Below are positions 22,901-33,744 of a stretch of DNA of 64,000 nucleotides, piece by piece. Below the pieces are notes generated by a model that was not told where the DNA came from, searched no databases, and saw only the letters and a list, made by a program, of their open reading frames with translations. The stretch is from Halichondria panicea (Eukaryota; Porifera; Demospongiae; Suberitida; Halichondriidae), in the NCBI RefSeq assembly GCF_963675165.1, contig NC_087384.1, positions 2,254,501 through 2,318,500 on the forward strand, read 5' to 3'. Position numbers and translations under genes: made by a program. Each line of letters opens with the position of its first letter. Within the stretch, counting starts at the first letter, position 1.

Positions 22901-25179
22901 CTGGCTCTCTAGGACACGGCACTGCAGTTCCAGGAGATTTTGACTTGGACCTTGTCATCTACTCTTCAGGTATTCATGGCTCTTGTATATTTCTGCCTTG
23001 GTGCGCATGTGCAAGCAAGGCGGTATACAGTAGTGTGTTTGTGTGTGTGTGTGTGTGTGCATAGACTATTTCAGCTGCTCAATGATCAATGAAGTGCAAG
23101 TAAGAGTTTCTATAGGCTTCTAGTCATGTTTTCTTGGCTTGCTATTTGTGGATTTGCAAAATAAAGCTTCGTTCTCGAGTTATGCCTAGTTTTGCTTAGT
23201 TGGAATGCCATTGCACCTTTTCAGAAGGGTCCGTAGCAAAACTTGTTCACCGAGTGTTGCTACTCTACTTAGTAGTTAGCTCTGCACTATAGAACGCTAG
23301 CTATTGGTAGCTGCAAGAGTGAGAAGAGAGCTGCAAGGCTCTGCTGACTTGCAGCCATTAATTTTGCGTTAATTTTAGACTTGAACTTTTGGCATCGATC
23401 GTTTTTAACAACAATTATGACCGATAATTACCCACTATTTGAGTTTCCCTGCGATTGCATGCAGTAAAATTATCATCATGATAAGTGTAATCAATCAATG
23501 TGTGCACAAAAGCTAGCTATTATATAGTAGTTTTATGTTATGTAGCTTTGGCACCTCCACCGAGGCATCAGCACCCGCGGTGCTTTCATATATAGACACT
23601 GTTTTGTCGGTCTCTATGGGCTTCTTAGTCACGTGGACACCGACAAAACACTCATTGAGATACTAGTATATTATGCGCAAACTTTGCCCTCGAGGTATAC
23701 TAAGTAAGTTGTACTGATACATACTAAGTCCCGTAGTAGATCTTACCAAGGTCTATATAAAGCATTATTATAGACACTAGAGATATATATGCATGCATGG
23801 GAACTGCATGGGAAAAGTGCCTCAGAGGAGATATACTATGGGACTTAGTATATCTATATACAACTTACTTAGTATCTCGTTGTCAAACATTGTTGTATTG
23901 TAGTCAAGCCTCGAGGGAAAGTTTTACGCATGCATGCGCACTTACAGTATATATATATATGACTTACACACTGTTTAGAAGCTCTCAGGCACATATATAT
24001 TAGTACCTTAATTTGGGCTTACCTCAAAAACAGTGTCTAAAAATTATTTAGCCTATAATTATATTATAGCCTTGCTTATGAAAAGACTATTAAATCTCTA
24101 TAATTATATAGATGTAAATGCAATAGAGATAAGAGACATCGGAGCAAGAGGAGAGCGCACACCTTATGGAGATATAGACACGGGCTATGGAAAGTACTTG
24201 CACAGACTGAGAAGCTTCTTAGGCAGCAGTGTGCCGGGAGTGACACTCAACAAAGCCAAACCACATGCAGTGAACTTCAGCTACGGTGGAATTGATGTGG
24301 ATCTGTTGGTTAGCCCAATCTGGCCAGACCAATCCACATTTTGGAAGTTTCTTCAGGATGTTGATCAAGACCAAATTTTTGAGTGAGTATAATGTTTAAT
24401 GCAATTATACTGCAAGTCCTATACATCTGCATGATTTAGTTTCTCAGTGAATGCTTCGAAGTGGCAAGTGGAATTTTTCAGCGATGAAAAACAAGTTTCA
24501 AGTCAGGTAGCTACTCAAACAGCACAAGCAAATCTCTTCAAAATCTAGAGTATGTATATATATACTATGACATGCAGGTAAAAGAGTTTATCAAGCGTGC
24601 TAAGGCTTGGAGGAACAAAAAATGGTCACACAGTAATGTGGGAAAACCAAAGTCATACTTCCTCTCCCTCCTCGTACTGAAGGCATACGAAAATGCACGA
24701 GAGCGTGGTGTCAGCACATCATTAATTGCTAGAGAGTAAGTTCAGCAACTGAAACAGAATTTTGACCACTGCATGCATGCATGTACTTCAATAAATACAT
24801 GCATGCATGTGTATCTATATCTATGCCCAACCACGCATGCAGAACAACAGTTGATCTAAAGAAGATTGTTAAAGATCACAGAAATGCCAGGTATATGGAA
24901 AACTTAACTATAATTATATAGTACTAATAATTATACAGAATACATTGGGAAAGGTTCTACCATTTTCAAGGTCCAGCTGGAACTTCATATCCACGATTGT
25001 ATGTACCAGGTTATCCAAGAATACTCGACCCAGCAAACCCTACAAACAACTTATACGAGACTGGCTTTGGAAAACGCCATGATTATGACAAAGGGGATGG
25101 GAACTGGGCAGAGCTGGTCGCAAACATTGACACAATTGATCTCACAAAATCTGTTGAGGAGATGCATGCAGTGCAATAG
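19939..25179 (+). CDS. 2'-5'-oligoadenylate synthetase gene D (complete, catalytic residues present)
   Basis: Seven exons: 19939-19995, 22861-22969, 24112-24382, 24440-24506, 24578-24735, 24843-24890, 24939-25179. All have GT/AG borders with phases 0,1,2,0,2,2 and total 951 nt, or 316 residues. Exon 2: GSLGHGTAVPGDFDLDLV, with the first two metal-binding Asp. Exon 3: GIDVDLLVSPIW, with the third. Exon 5: IKRAKAWRNKKW. Exon 7: PRILDPANPTNNLY of the OAS1_C fold. The expected product polymerises ATP into 2'-5'-linked oligoadenylate. Vertebrate OAS acts in the cytosol and signals to RNase L; sponges are not known to have RNase L, so the downstream partner is open. Intron 1 holds repeat R with a nested transposon, and intron 2 holds an interspersed repeat and a hairpin element. 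The best candidate for a working enzyme in this window. Confidence 0.88.
20049..22857. repeat. Interspersed repeat R, copy 2, split by a transposon
   Basis: Collinear with 18139-19017 apart from an insertion at 20744-22671. It fills most of intron 1 of OAS gene D. Its right edge (CATTAACTA) lies directly against the AG acceptor of exon 2 at 22859-22860. Confidence 0.8.
20744..22671. mobile_element. 1.93-kb transposon with CACAGCCAAAAATCCACGGG ends, TA duplication
   Basis: The left end CACAGCCAAAAATCCACGGG is the exact complement of the right end CCCGTGGATTTTTGGCTGTG apart from the last variable base. TA is duplicated (20742-20743 and 22672-22673). The empty site in repeat copy 1 (about 18835) reads GAATAGTG with one TA, which confirms insertion. 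Subterminal zones are rich in short palindromes such as GGCCTGTATACAGGCC. The interior has a diverged tandem duplication (about 21540-21840 and 21960-22205) in which each unit holds two GTAAG-type donor-like sites. No transposase is recognised, so probably non-autonomous. Superfamily uncertain: TA target suggests Tc1/mariner or ISL2EU. Confidence 0.85.
22995..23589 (+). repeat. Interspersed repeat, CCTCGGTG family, near full-length copy
   Basis: Begins GCCTTGGTGCGCATGTGCAA with a GT tract of about 26 bp, and ends GCACCCGCGGTGCTTTCAT. It lies in intron 2 of OAS gene D. Confidence 0.75.
23645..23935. repeat. Hairpin element in intron 2 of OAS gene D
   Basis: Imperfect inverted arms: AACTTTGCCCTCGAGGTATA and ACTAAGTAAGTTGTA on the left, TACAACTTACTTAGTA and CCTCGAGGGAAAGTTT on the right. 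It is followed by CACTGTTTAGAAG and AACAGTGTCTAA, which may be older element ends. Confidence 0.5.
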
Positions 25180-26280
25180 TTATTATTAGCTATAGCTGTT
25201 GATGTACACTGGTTAGCAGTTAGAATTGGCAACTGACAAATTTACTAGAAAAAATAGTTACATGTACTACATGTTGTAACCATTAATGATATTCATTGAT
25301 GGAGTATTACTTTCTCAAGCAATGATTTTTCACGGAAACCGTATATCCCTTTCCTTACCATTTGTGAAAGTCTGGAACAGGAGCGTCTTTAGGTCGATCA
25401 ATTAGTGTGGATCCAGCCTCACCACGCCTCCATGTCATTCTATTAGTCTAGATCCGGCTAGCAATTCTAGCTGGGACTCCCAGTTCTAGCTCCTTTTGTT
25501 TAGCGTGTCAGAGACTGGGAGAAGATGATTGGCCCTGGCTCCTTTGGATGTACAGCTGTCCAGATCCCTAGAACATACCCTCCATTCTGACAAGTTATCA
25601 GTGCATAGGGTGCTTACTAGATTCTTGCCAGCCAGTACAGTTCAAGCTACACACAGCACCGCTCAACTATTCTCTACCCCATTATCTAGCTAAATCTGGT
25701 CCAACTAGACAGCAGACACAGCTAGTTAATTCAGTAAAGCCAGGGGTAGCTGTACTTCTACGGTTGTTCAGTACCCACGGTAACAATTCCTCTGGGCTGG
25801 GCTAACTAGTTGAGCCACGCCTCCCAATTCTCAAGGCTAGGTACATGTCTCTGTCTAGCTGCTTCTTCAGCTTCTTGCTCAGTTTTGTGGCTTAGAGAAA
25901 GGCCAGCTACTCAGGGGGAAGAGTCGAGATGAAAGTCTGGCAGCCAGGTGACGTCCAAACGGTCAGTTATTCTTTCCACCAACTTTTTAATCTAGTCTAG
26001 TCCTGCTTGCACTGCTACTACTACTGCTACTCTTCCTACTACTACTGCTGCTACTCTTCCTAGCTAGTCAAAGGTTTCTTTTTTTTTTTTTTTTATAACT
26101 ACATATGCACAAAGAGACATCAAAGCTTACATCAAAGGACACAGATTTTTAGCCTACTTGACTGATAAGGCCGTTACCTAGACTACAGTTTGTTTGTCAG
26201 GGAGGAGCTCACATACAACTTCATCTAATTCATCATAACGATTCGTTACCGTTGTTGTAATTTCTACAACAGATTGCCAA
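25180..26280. other. Intergenic stretch after OAS gene D
   Basis: No exon recognised. It contains a TACTACTGC/CTACTCTTCC simple repeat (about 26010-26060) and a T run at about 26075-26093. Confidence 0.4.
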
Positions 26281-26285
26281 ATAAT

Positions 26286-26422
26286 AGTTAGACACTGTTT
26301 AGGAAGTTTCTACATGATTTAGAAGCCCAAAGGGCTGGTTGTAGTATCCCGAACGCAGTGAGGGTTCTACTAGCCCTGAGGACTTCTAAATCATATGGAA
26401 ACTTCCTAAACAGTGTCTAAGC
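26286..26422. mobile_element. MITE with TTAGACACTGTTTAGGAAGT arms
   Basis: Inverted arms TTAGACACTGTTTAGGAAGT and ACTTCCTAAACAGTGTCTAA extend inward through ATGATTTAGAAG and CTTCTAAATCAT. The loop contains AAAGGGCT and AGCCCTGAGG. No target-site duplication was confirmed. Confidence 0.65.
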
Positions 26423-26919
26423 ATTTTAGATCATAGCAACCATGAGTATTTAGCCAATCAGATTTGAATGTTCTTATCTAATCTTTGCTACACGATTTTC
26501 TATTGAAGTACATGATTTTCTATTGAAGTACATGATTTTCTAAATTGGATAGAACATTTCCTCTAACCAATCAGATTGCAGTATTTATAACAAACATGAT
26601 CTAAGGAAAAAGATATACAGATCCCTGTGGTTAGGGAAAATGTTAATACAGATGTACAATTGATGTTTTTCACGTGTTTAAATACATATTTAACATGATT
26701 GTGTGATAAGGAAAATAAACAAAGAAAATGATTAAGCATGACTTAAATAATAAGCAGTATGTGCATACCATAAATTATTAATGATTAAAAAGGAAGCACG
26801 TCTTCAGCAACGAAATCAAGCAGAGAGTCTAGCTCTGCATTAACAGCTACTGTTTAGGAGGGGTTGGTCTTGTCAAGGAAGTTGGGGGCGTTGGGGTTTA
26901 TTCCACGCATGTGTCGAAG
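26423..26919. other. AT-rich stretch with a short tandem repeat
   Basis: Contains three close copies of ACATGATTTTCTATTGAAGT-like sequence (about 26490-26540). No gene recognised. Confidence 0.4.
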
Positions 26920-27006
26920 TAGCCTCGATCCCAGGCCGAGTTTTCGCTTTTATAACGGTTAGGCGAACAGTTATAAAAGAGAAAACTCGGCCTGGGATCG
27001 AGGCTA
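26920..27006. mobile_element. Mutator-like MITE (TAGCCTCGATCCCAGGCCG ends), 9-bp duplication
   Basis: 87 bp: TAGCCTCGATCCCAGGCCGA and its complement, flanked by GTGTCGAAG at 26911-26919 and 27007-27015. A perfect 9-bp target-site duplication is typical of the Mutator/MULE superfamily. Family members: 36212, 46649 and 62315; a shorter relative lies at 60833. Confidence 0.85.
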
Positions 27007-27530
27007 GTGTCGAAGCAGCCCACACAGTAGCTGGTAAAGGGTTTTTTTGGAGGATAAGGTTTTCCTTTGTTATTTCGGGCTTCCAGTACATAAAAAGACA
27101 ACCAACGGTCCAATTGTTCGGCAGTGCCAGATGTTAGGAGCGCTTCAGGTATACTGGAACAGTTGGAAAACGCAAATTCCGCTGCTTTATTCAGTCTAAA
27201 AAGTTGCGAACAGCCTAAGTAGTAGAGTAATTTGTGTTTTTTGGTGCTTGTTTTTCTGTGTAGCTGTCTAGGTCTTCTTCAGTGGCAGTTTTAAATCGAG
27301 ATTCAAGTTGAAGTTTTTGTTTCTTTGTCAAAGGACCTGTCAAAGGACCCTCTTCATCAGAGAACCACCTTCAGGGGCAACATTAAGTTTAAGGTCCATT
27401 GAGTAGCCTATACACCAAGTCTAGTAGAACTCATTCTCTACTCTACTTGCTCTTTGTATGGCTAATAGCTACATGTAATAATAAATTCAAAATTGCTGTC
27501 AATAGCAACATGCATGCAAGAAAACAGTTA

Positions 27531-27650
27531 TTGACCAATCACACGGTTTGTATGAATATACAGTGCATTCAAACCTCGGGCAAATGCAAAGCCCTCGGGC
27601 ATCATGCACTGTATATTCCATACAAACCTTGTGATTAGTCTATAACTATA
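27531..27650. repeat. Hairpin repeat with CCTCGGGC...GCCCTCGGGC loop
   Basis: Arms GACCAATCACACGGTTTGTA and TACAAACCTTGTGATTAGTC, extended by ATATACAGTGCAT and ATGCACTGTATAT, enclose CCTCGGGCAAATGCAAAGCC. It shows the loop type seen at 12630 and 18908. Confidence 0.65.
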
Positions 27651-27748
27651 ACATATAAAATGCTCGAATCGTAGATCTTATGGCCTATATAGGCCAAAAC
27701 TGCATGAGTTCTATAAGCAGAAAAAAGGGAACATAGTATATATAGCTA

Positions 27749-27960
27749 TACCGTACGGGTGGAAAATTTCGAGGATGTAAATTTTCGTGCAATTGTCTTA
27801 TTTGGAAAATTTCGCGGGTAGTAAATTTCGTGGAGTTAGGGTGTGGCACTATCTCGCATGCGTATACAAAGCCTTCCATGGGTTTTAATTTTCGTGTTCT
27901 GCAGCCACCCACGAAAAACGCGAAATTAAAAACACCTCGAAATTTTCTACCTGTATGGTA
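27749..27960. mobile_element. MITE, ACCGTA...TACGGT family, complete copy
   Basis: Both ends are present: TACCGTACGGGTGGAAAATT and TTTTCTACCTGTATGGTA. It is the intact counterpart of 1698-1900 and lies at the left edge of duplication copy 2. Confidence 0.7.
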
Positions 27961-28266
27961 TACTGTACCGCAAGAGAGGAGAGTTTCACAGAATATAGGG
28001 GCATGCCATTTCTTGTGTTCAAATCAGGATTAAAGACAAAGTATTCCTTGTTGTTGAAAGTAATTAGACTGCGGTTTCTTACTATAATTATTATTAGACT
28101 GTGGTTTTGTCATTCTATTAATAGACTAATAATTATTATGTTATATGTCATTATTTGTTTTGATTCTAGAATATTCTGCTAAAATAGTGTGTTGATATAA
28201 CTGAGAAAATCAGCACTTGTACCTAGTGCATGCAATGTCTAGGTTAACTAGGCTGTATATCTCACT

Positions 28267-29207
28267 ATGGCTGAAGAACGAAAATGGGAGAGAAAACTTG
28301 AAGAACAGAGCCACAGGTATTCCGAGGCTTGTAAGGAACAAAAAATTATGGCAGCTACTTTCGAGCATGTCGATGAAGGTTTCAAACCTCAGCCGACTGG
28401 TCGTTTCAAAGTGGATGATGCTAGAGCATTGGTGATTAATACAGTTATGAAAGCAACAGAAAGAGTAAGGGCTTAAAATACCAAGCTATCGTATATAGCT
28501 GGTTATTTTTGAGACACGAAATTTCCAGGTTTTCGAGGATTGACCCAGAAACACGAAAATTGGTTTACACCCAGTTTAAACCTATCTACTGTAGGGGTGT
28601 GGTCATTTGAACCTCTATCCTAGAAATAAAATCCTTGAAATGTTTTATTTGGGCAATCTGCGAAAATAGCCCGCTATATGCGATATTATAATACTGTATA
28701 TAATTATAGAGAGTCATAATTATATATAAATACACTCTCATTATGTCAATTTGCGTATGCTGCATAATTATATAGAGAGAGTTTCAAAAGGAATGCGGTA
28801 TTTTAAAGACTAAATTATATGAGGGTGGATCAGTCAAACAAGGTACGATGCTTTGACATTGACCTGGTGCTTTTCTCTAAAGGTAATTTAAATAAACCGG
28901 CCATTGTACCTCTCCCTGCATGGCTTATTGGCTTTATTCTAAACACAGATTTGAAATCGATAGATTGCATTAAAAACAAAGGCTATCCTGAGACACTTGA
29001 AAAAGTTGACGAGTATTTCGAGAAACAATTCCAAGAAAAGTATCACTGTGAAGATAAACAAGGAGTAACAGTGAAGTTCACATACAAATTGACTGATGAT
29101 CGTAAAATCACAGTGAAGCTAAGCTTCTCCTGCTACTGGGACCCTGGTAAGCCTGAAGAGCTTTTTGATATGCTTGAAACAATCGACTCACATGAGATAA
29201 GAGAACT
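28267..29207 (+). pseudogene. OAS-like gene F: duplicate of gene A exons 1-3, frameshifted and truncated
   Basis: Exon 1 28267-28464 (66 codons; three residues longer at each of two places than gene A), exon 2 28791-28882, exon 3 28949-29207. Exon 2 lacks 11 bases present in gene A, between GGTAC and GATGCTTTG. That deletes the core of the GTAVPG loop and breaks the frame between the GGS motif and DIDLV. No copies of exons 4-7 follow: the duplication ends at 30411. Lys again occupies the third catalytic position. Not expected to give an OAS protein; a short product from exon 1 is conceivable. Confidence 0.8.
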
Positions 29208-29562
29208 GTAAGTGATAATAACCATAATTATATATATAGAGCTGGTATATATTTGACGATCATTAACTTGGCTGCATGCGCATGCATATATAGATTCGCC
29301 AAATCTCCAAAGTATTTTGGGTGTCAAATACACCATGCATGCATGCTATATAATTATACAGTATAGACTCTTGTTAATCCGGTCACCCTTGGGCCCGGCC
29401 GACAGTGCAGTTTTGGCTGCAATAACGATGTGGCTGCGTTTCAGAAAGTATATAGCCACGGCTAAATAGCCACTTCGATAATGAATCACTTTGTTCTCTA
29501 TATTTATGCTATTGTTCGGGTATATAATTGGCCTAGAGCACGCGATGTGCCAGAATAATTAT

Positions 29563-29905
29563 GCCTCGGTGCGCATGCGCAAGCGAGGTATACGGTAGTG
29601 TGTTTGTGTGTGTGTAGACTGTTTCAGCTGCTCAAGGATCAATGAAATGCAAGTAAGAGTTTCTATAGGCTTCTAGTCATGTTTTCTTGGCTTGGTATTT
29701 GTGGATTTGCAAAACAAAGCTTCGTTCTCGAGTTATGCCTAGTTTTTCTTATACTTGGAATGCCATTGCAGCCTTTTCAGAAGAGTCCGTAGCAAAACTT
29801 GTTCACCATGCAGTGTTGCTACTCTACTTAGTAGTTAGCTCTGCACTAGTATTGGTAGCTGCAAGAGTGAGAAGAGAGCTACAAGGCTCTGTTGATTTTT
29901 TTTTT
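29563..29905 (+). repeat. Interspersed repeat, CCTCGGTG family (copy of 3381-3720)
   Basis: Same truncated form ending in a T run, carried along by the segmental duplication. Confidence 0.75.
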
Positions 29906-30053
29906 TTGCTGTTTTATATATAGACTCAAATTTTTTCGTGCTATCGCGCGACCTGAGCACCCTTCTACTGATATTCCTAGAAACGCCACTGCTTTCTCAT
30001 GGCAGAGTTCAAGTTTATGCATGTGAAAATAACTTTTGATGACAAATTGTTAT

Positions 30054-30411
30054 GCCTCGGTGCGCATGCGCAAGCGAGGTATACGGTAGTGTGTGTGTGT
30101 GTGTGTGTGTGCGTGCGTGCGTGCATGTCTGTCTGTGTGTGTATAGACTGCTACAGCTGCTCAAGGATCAATGAAGTGCAAGTAAGAGTTTCTATAGGCT
30201 TCTAGTCATGTTTTCTTGGATTTTAATTCGTGGATTGGCAAAATAATGCTTCGTTCTAGAGTTATGCCTATACTTGGAATGCCTTTTCAGAAGAGCACGT
30301 ATATATAGCCAAATTTGTTTAACGAGTGTTGCTACTCTACTTAGTAGTTAGCTCTGCACTATAGAACGCTAGCTATTGGTAGCTGCAAGAGTGAGAAGAG
30401 AGCTGCAAGGC
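30054..30411 (+). repeat. Interspersed repeat, CCTCGGTG family (partial copy of 3878-4452)
   Basis: Matches 3878 to about 4256 and is cut off at 30411 by the foldback element. The GT tract is shorter than in the partner copy. Confidence 0.75.
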
Positions 30412-30539
30412 GGTTGGTACTTTAATTATTGCATTCTAATCACGTGCACTGTAAACCGTGTGGACGTGCGTCGACATCAAATACTCCGTGACGCGCCGAC
30501 TCTCGCTCGGCTTATCTTCTGGTGCTGTGCTCAACGTCG

Positions 30540-31365
30540 ACAGTGTGTCCAATGTGTTTGCTGTGTTGACTGTGTCCAATGTGTCTGCTGTGTCCAGTGT
30601 GTCCACTGTGTCTGCTGTGTTGACTGTGTCCACTGTGTCTGCTGTGTTTTTGTGTCCGCTGTGTTGACTGTGCCTGCTTGTGTCCTTGTGTCTGCTGTGT
30701 TCACTGCATGTGTCTGCTGTGTTTGCTGTGTTCAATGTGTCTGCTGTGTTCAATGTGTCTGCTGTGTCTGCTGTGTTCACTGTGTCTGCATGCTGTGTTC
30801 AATGTGTTCAATGTGTCTGCTGTGTCGCTGTGTTTGCTGTGTTCAATGTGTCTGCTGTGTCTGCTGTGTTTGCTGTGTTCAATGTGTCTGCTGTGTCTGC
30901 TGTGTTTGCTGTGTTCAATGTGTCCGCTGTGTCTGCTGGGTCTGCTGTGTTCAATGTGTCTGCTGTGTTCACTGTGTCCGCTGTGTCCTTGTGTCTGCTG
31001 TGTCCAGTGTGTCTGCTGTGTCCGCTGTGTCTGCTGTGTCCACTGTGTCTGCTGTGTTTTTGTGTCTGCTGTGTTGACTGTGTGTGCTGTGTCCTTGTGC
31101 TTGCTGTGTCTGCTGTGTTAATTCACTGTGTCTGCTGTGTTCAATGTGTCTGCTGTGTTCACTGTGTCTGCTGTGTTCACTGTGTCTGCATGCATGCTGT
31201 GTCTGCTGTGTCCTTGTGTCTGCTGTGTCCACTGTGTCTGCTGTGTTCACTGTGTCTGCTGTGTTCACTGTGTCTGCTGTGCCCTTGTGTCTGCTGTGTC
31301 CGCTGTGTCCTTGTGTCCAGTGTGTCTGCTGTGTTCACTGTGTCTGCTGTGTCCGCTGTGTTTAT
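30540..31365 (+). repeat. 9-bp minisatellite, left arm (TGTGTCTGC and variants)
   Basis: About 90 units of TGTGT plus four variable bases (CTGC, TCAC, CCAC, CAATG-type and so on). Because the unit is three codons long, several frames stay open for over 200 codons; these are not genes. Confidence 0.9.
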
Positions 31366-31584
31366 TTATTTATATTGTTCCGGCTGTGACTGCATGCATG
31401 ATCATTTTTATTATACGATTATAAAATCTATAATTATATATCATAAATTATTATTATTAATCTATAATTATATATAATTATCATTATATAGCGTCTATCA
31501 TACTTGCAATTATAATACATGACATTGTAGTTATATAATTATATAGGGAGATATATAGTTTGTAAGTTGAGTTGTCTCATTTTA

Positions 31585-32245
31585 TTAATAGTTTGGTGTG
31601 CTGGATTTTCTCTTGAGCGATGTTGGTTTATAAAACTCGTTGAGCTGATCATCAAGAGTCTGAGAAATCCTCTTGCGTTTTAGGCGGGAGGGAGAATTTT
31701 TGCCTTCACTGTCACTATCAAGAGCGCCAGTATCCAGACCATCTAATTTAATATACATGATGCCGTCAATGTCAATGCATGCATGTTATAGGAGTCACCT
31801 TTTAAAGGGGATGTGACAGTCTCAATCAGTCCAGTGCCGCTAGTCAGAGTATCTGCCTCATGAGCTCCACCACCTTCCATGCATGGCTTTCTCCTGACCA
31901 CCTAATTGCATGCATGCATGTGTCACTGATATAATGTTCACCTTGTATAAATGTAAATATAGCATGCATATATATAGTCACCTTTTAAAGGGGATGTGAC
32001 AATCTCAATCACTGCCTGTGTTCTGCTAGTCAGCGCATCTGTCTCAGAAGCTCCACCACCATCACCACCATCACCAGTCTCGCCATCATCTTTCTTACCA
32101 TCACCATCATTACCAGTCTTGCCGTCACCATTATTGCCATCACCATGCACCACCACCACCATTCTTGCCATCACCATCACCATCACCACCAGTCTTGCCA
32201 TCACCACCAGCACCACCCCCGTGGCATTCTCATTATCCTGATCGC
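31585..32245 (-). pseudogene. Exons of an unidentified gene inside the foldback element
   Basis: Three minus-strand exon-like blocks. The last, 31742-31585, runs from an AG acceptor to a TAA stop and encodes a basic/acidic tail (LDTGALDSDSEGK, then RLKRKRISQTL, then YKPTSLKRKSS). Upstream, 31901-31799 and 32245-31982 both end in VTSPLK with the same AAAG/GTGACT donor and share a DALTS/DTLTS core, so one is a duplicate. The larger has a Gly-Asp repeat with a one-base frame change. A further piece near 32310-32350 ends in a donor (TTGTACAAG/GTGAGC). The family is not recognised; it is probably the element's own gene, now decayed. Confidence 0.4.
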
Positions 32246-32587
32246 CTAATAATTATATATACATGCTGTCAATTAATGTCCATGTGTGCATGCATGCATG
32301 TGATACAGCTCACCTTGTACGAAATCTGTTGGAAAATGTTCCTTTACAAATGAAAGGCGAAAGGCTGTGACTCTCAGTCTCTTCTCTATTTGCTCTCCCT
32401 CCACTATAATTGAATTTTCTTATATATCCCGCAGTAGAAGGAAAGCCAAGATTTGGTAGAGACTTCAGAGCACTATTCACCAGTTTTATTGCGTTTGGTA
32501 GGGATTGCTGTAATTGCGGTAAATTTACAGCAATTACAGCCTTTCCCTCTATAAGTGAAGTAAGTGCATGCTTGGTAAACTATATAC

Positions 32588-32840
32588 ATGTTTAATTTCA
32601 TCAACATCGATTCTTCTCGAGGAGGAAAAAAAACAAAAAACCCAAGCAGATGGTCAAAGCCATCGAAGGCCGAGTGTTCGAAAATTAGTTCTGATTTAGA
32701 CTCTGTGCCTGTCAACGTTTGTGGGATATGCTTCCAAGAAGACGACTTGAACAGTGGTTGCAAACAATGAATGGGTTGATTGCCATAATTGTGGAATATG
32801 GATCCATAAATTTTGTAGCGTGTTACATATTTCCCGACAT
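32588..32840 (+). pseudogene. PHD-like zinc finger fragment in the foldback element
   Basis: Encodes a Ser/Lys-rich lead (SRGGKKTKNPSRW), then VNVCGICFQEDDL. After a frame change near 32765 come WVDCHNCGIWIHKFC residues. The Cys-x2-Cys ... Cys-x2-Cys ... His-x2-Cys spacing and the Trp before His fit a PHD finger of the kind often carried by transposons. Broken by the frameshift. Confidence 0.55.
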
Positions 32841-33012
32841 TAATTTTGTGTAAAACATGTTCTGAATAATACCAGATCTATAATTTAATCATAATGTTGA
32901 TGAGAATGCAACTCGCATGCAGGCATAATTATATGCATCACATGTAGACGTAACACACATAATATAGTAAATTAGTGATATATATAATTATATATGAGAG
33001 CTAAATGCATGA

Positions 33013-33744
33013 ACACACACATGCAGCAGACACATGCACTGGACACAATTAAGGACACATTGGACACATGCAGCAGACACAATGGACACAAGCAGACACA
33101 CTGGACGCAGCAGACACACTGGACACAGCAGACACACTGGACACAGCAGACACACTGAACACAGCAGACACAGTCAACACAGCAGACACAAGGACACAGT
33201 CAACACAGCAGACACAGTCAACACAGCGGACACAAAGACACAGCAGACACAGCAGACATGCACAGCAAGACACAGCAGACACAGCGGACACAGCAAGACA
33301 CAGCGGACACAGCAGACACAGCGGACACAGCAAGACACAGCGGACACAGCAGACACAGCGGACACAGCAATACACTGCGGACACAGACACAGCAAGACAC
33401 AGCAGACAACACAGCGGACACAGCAGACACAGCAAACACAGCAGACACACTGGACACAGCGAACACAGCAGACACAGCAGACACACTGGATACAGCAGAC
33501 ACAGCGGACACAGCGGACACAGCGGACACAGCAGACACAGCAGACACAGCAAGACACAGCAGACACAGCGGACACAGCGGACACAGACACAGACACAGCA
33601 GACAACACAGCGGACACAGCAGACACAGCAAACACAGCAGACACACTGGACACAGCGAACACAGCAGACACAGCAGACACTGGACACAGCGGACACACAG
33701 ACACACTGAACACAGCGGACACAGCAGACACAGCGAACACACTG
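33013..33744 (-). repeat. 9-bp minisatellite, right arm (GCAGACACA on plus)
   Basis: The reverse complement of the left-arm array, about 80 units, with AAGACACAG and ACAACACAG variants. It forms the right inverted arm of the foldback element. Confidence 0.9.

Larger units (their letters stand above)
27757..30411. repeat. Segmental duplication, copy 2 (partner 1698-4260)
   Basis: Collinear with 1698-4260. On the right, similarity stops at about 30411, exactly where the foldback element begins. OAS exon 3 sequence appears unchanged between copies, implying a recent event. Confidence 0.85.

Noticed and set aside
30540-31365. Regular repeat array considered as a CRISPR
   Set aside because: Units are 9 bp and contiguous, with no spacers and no cas genes; the context is eukaryotic.
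30376-31477. Several open frames over 200 codons rich in Cys-Val or Leu-Cys-Ala-Val
   Set aside because: Produced by a 9-bp repeat, which keeps several frames open; no start context, splice logic or domain.
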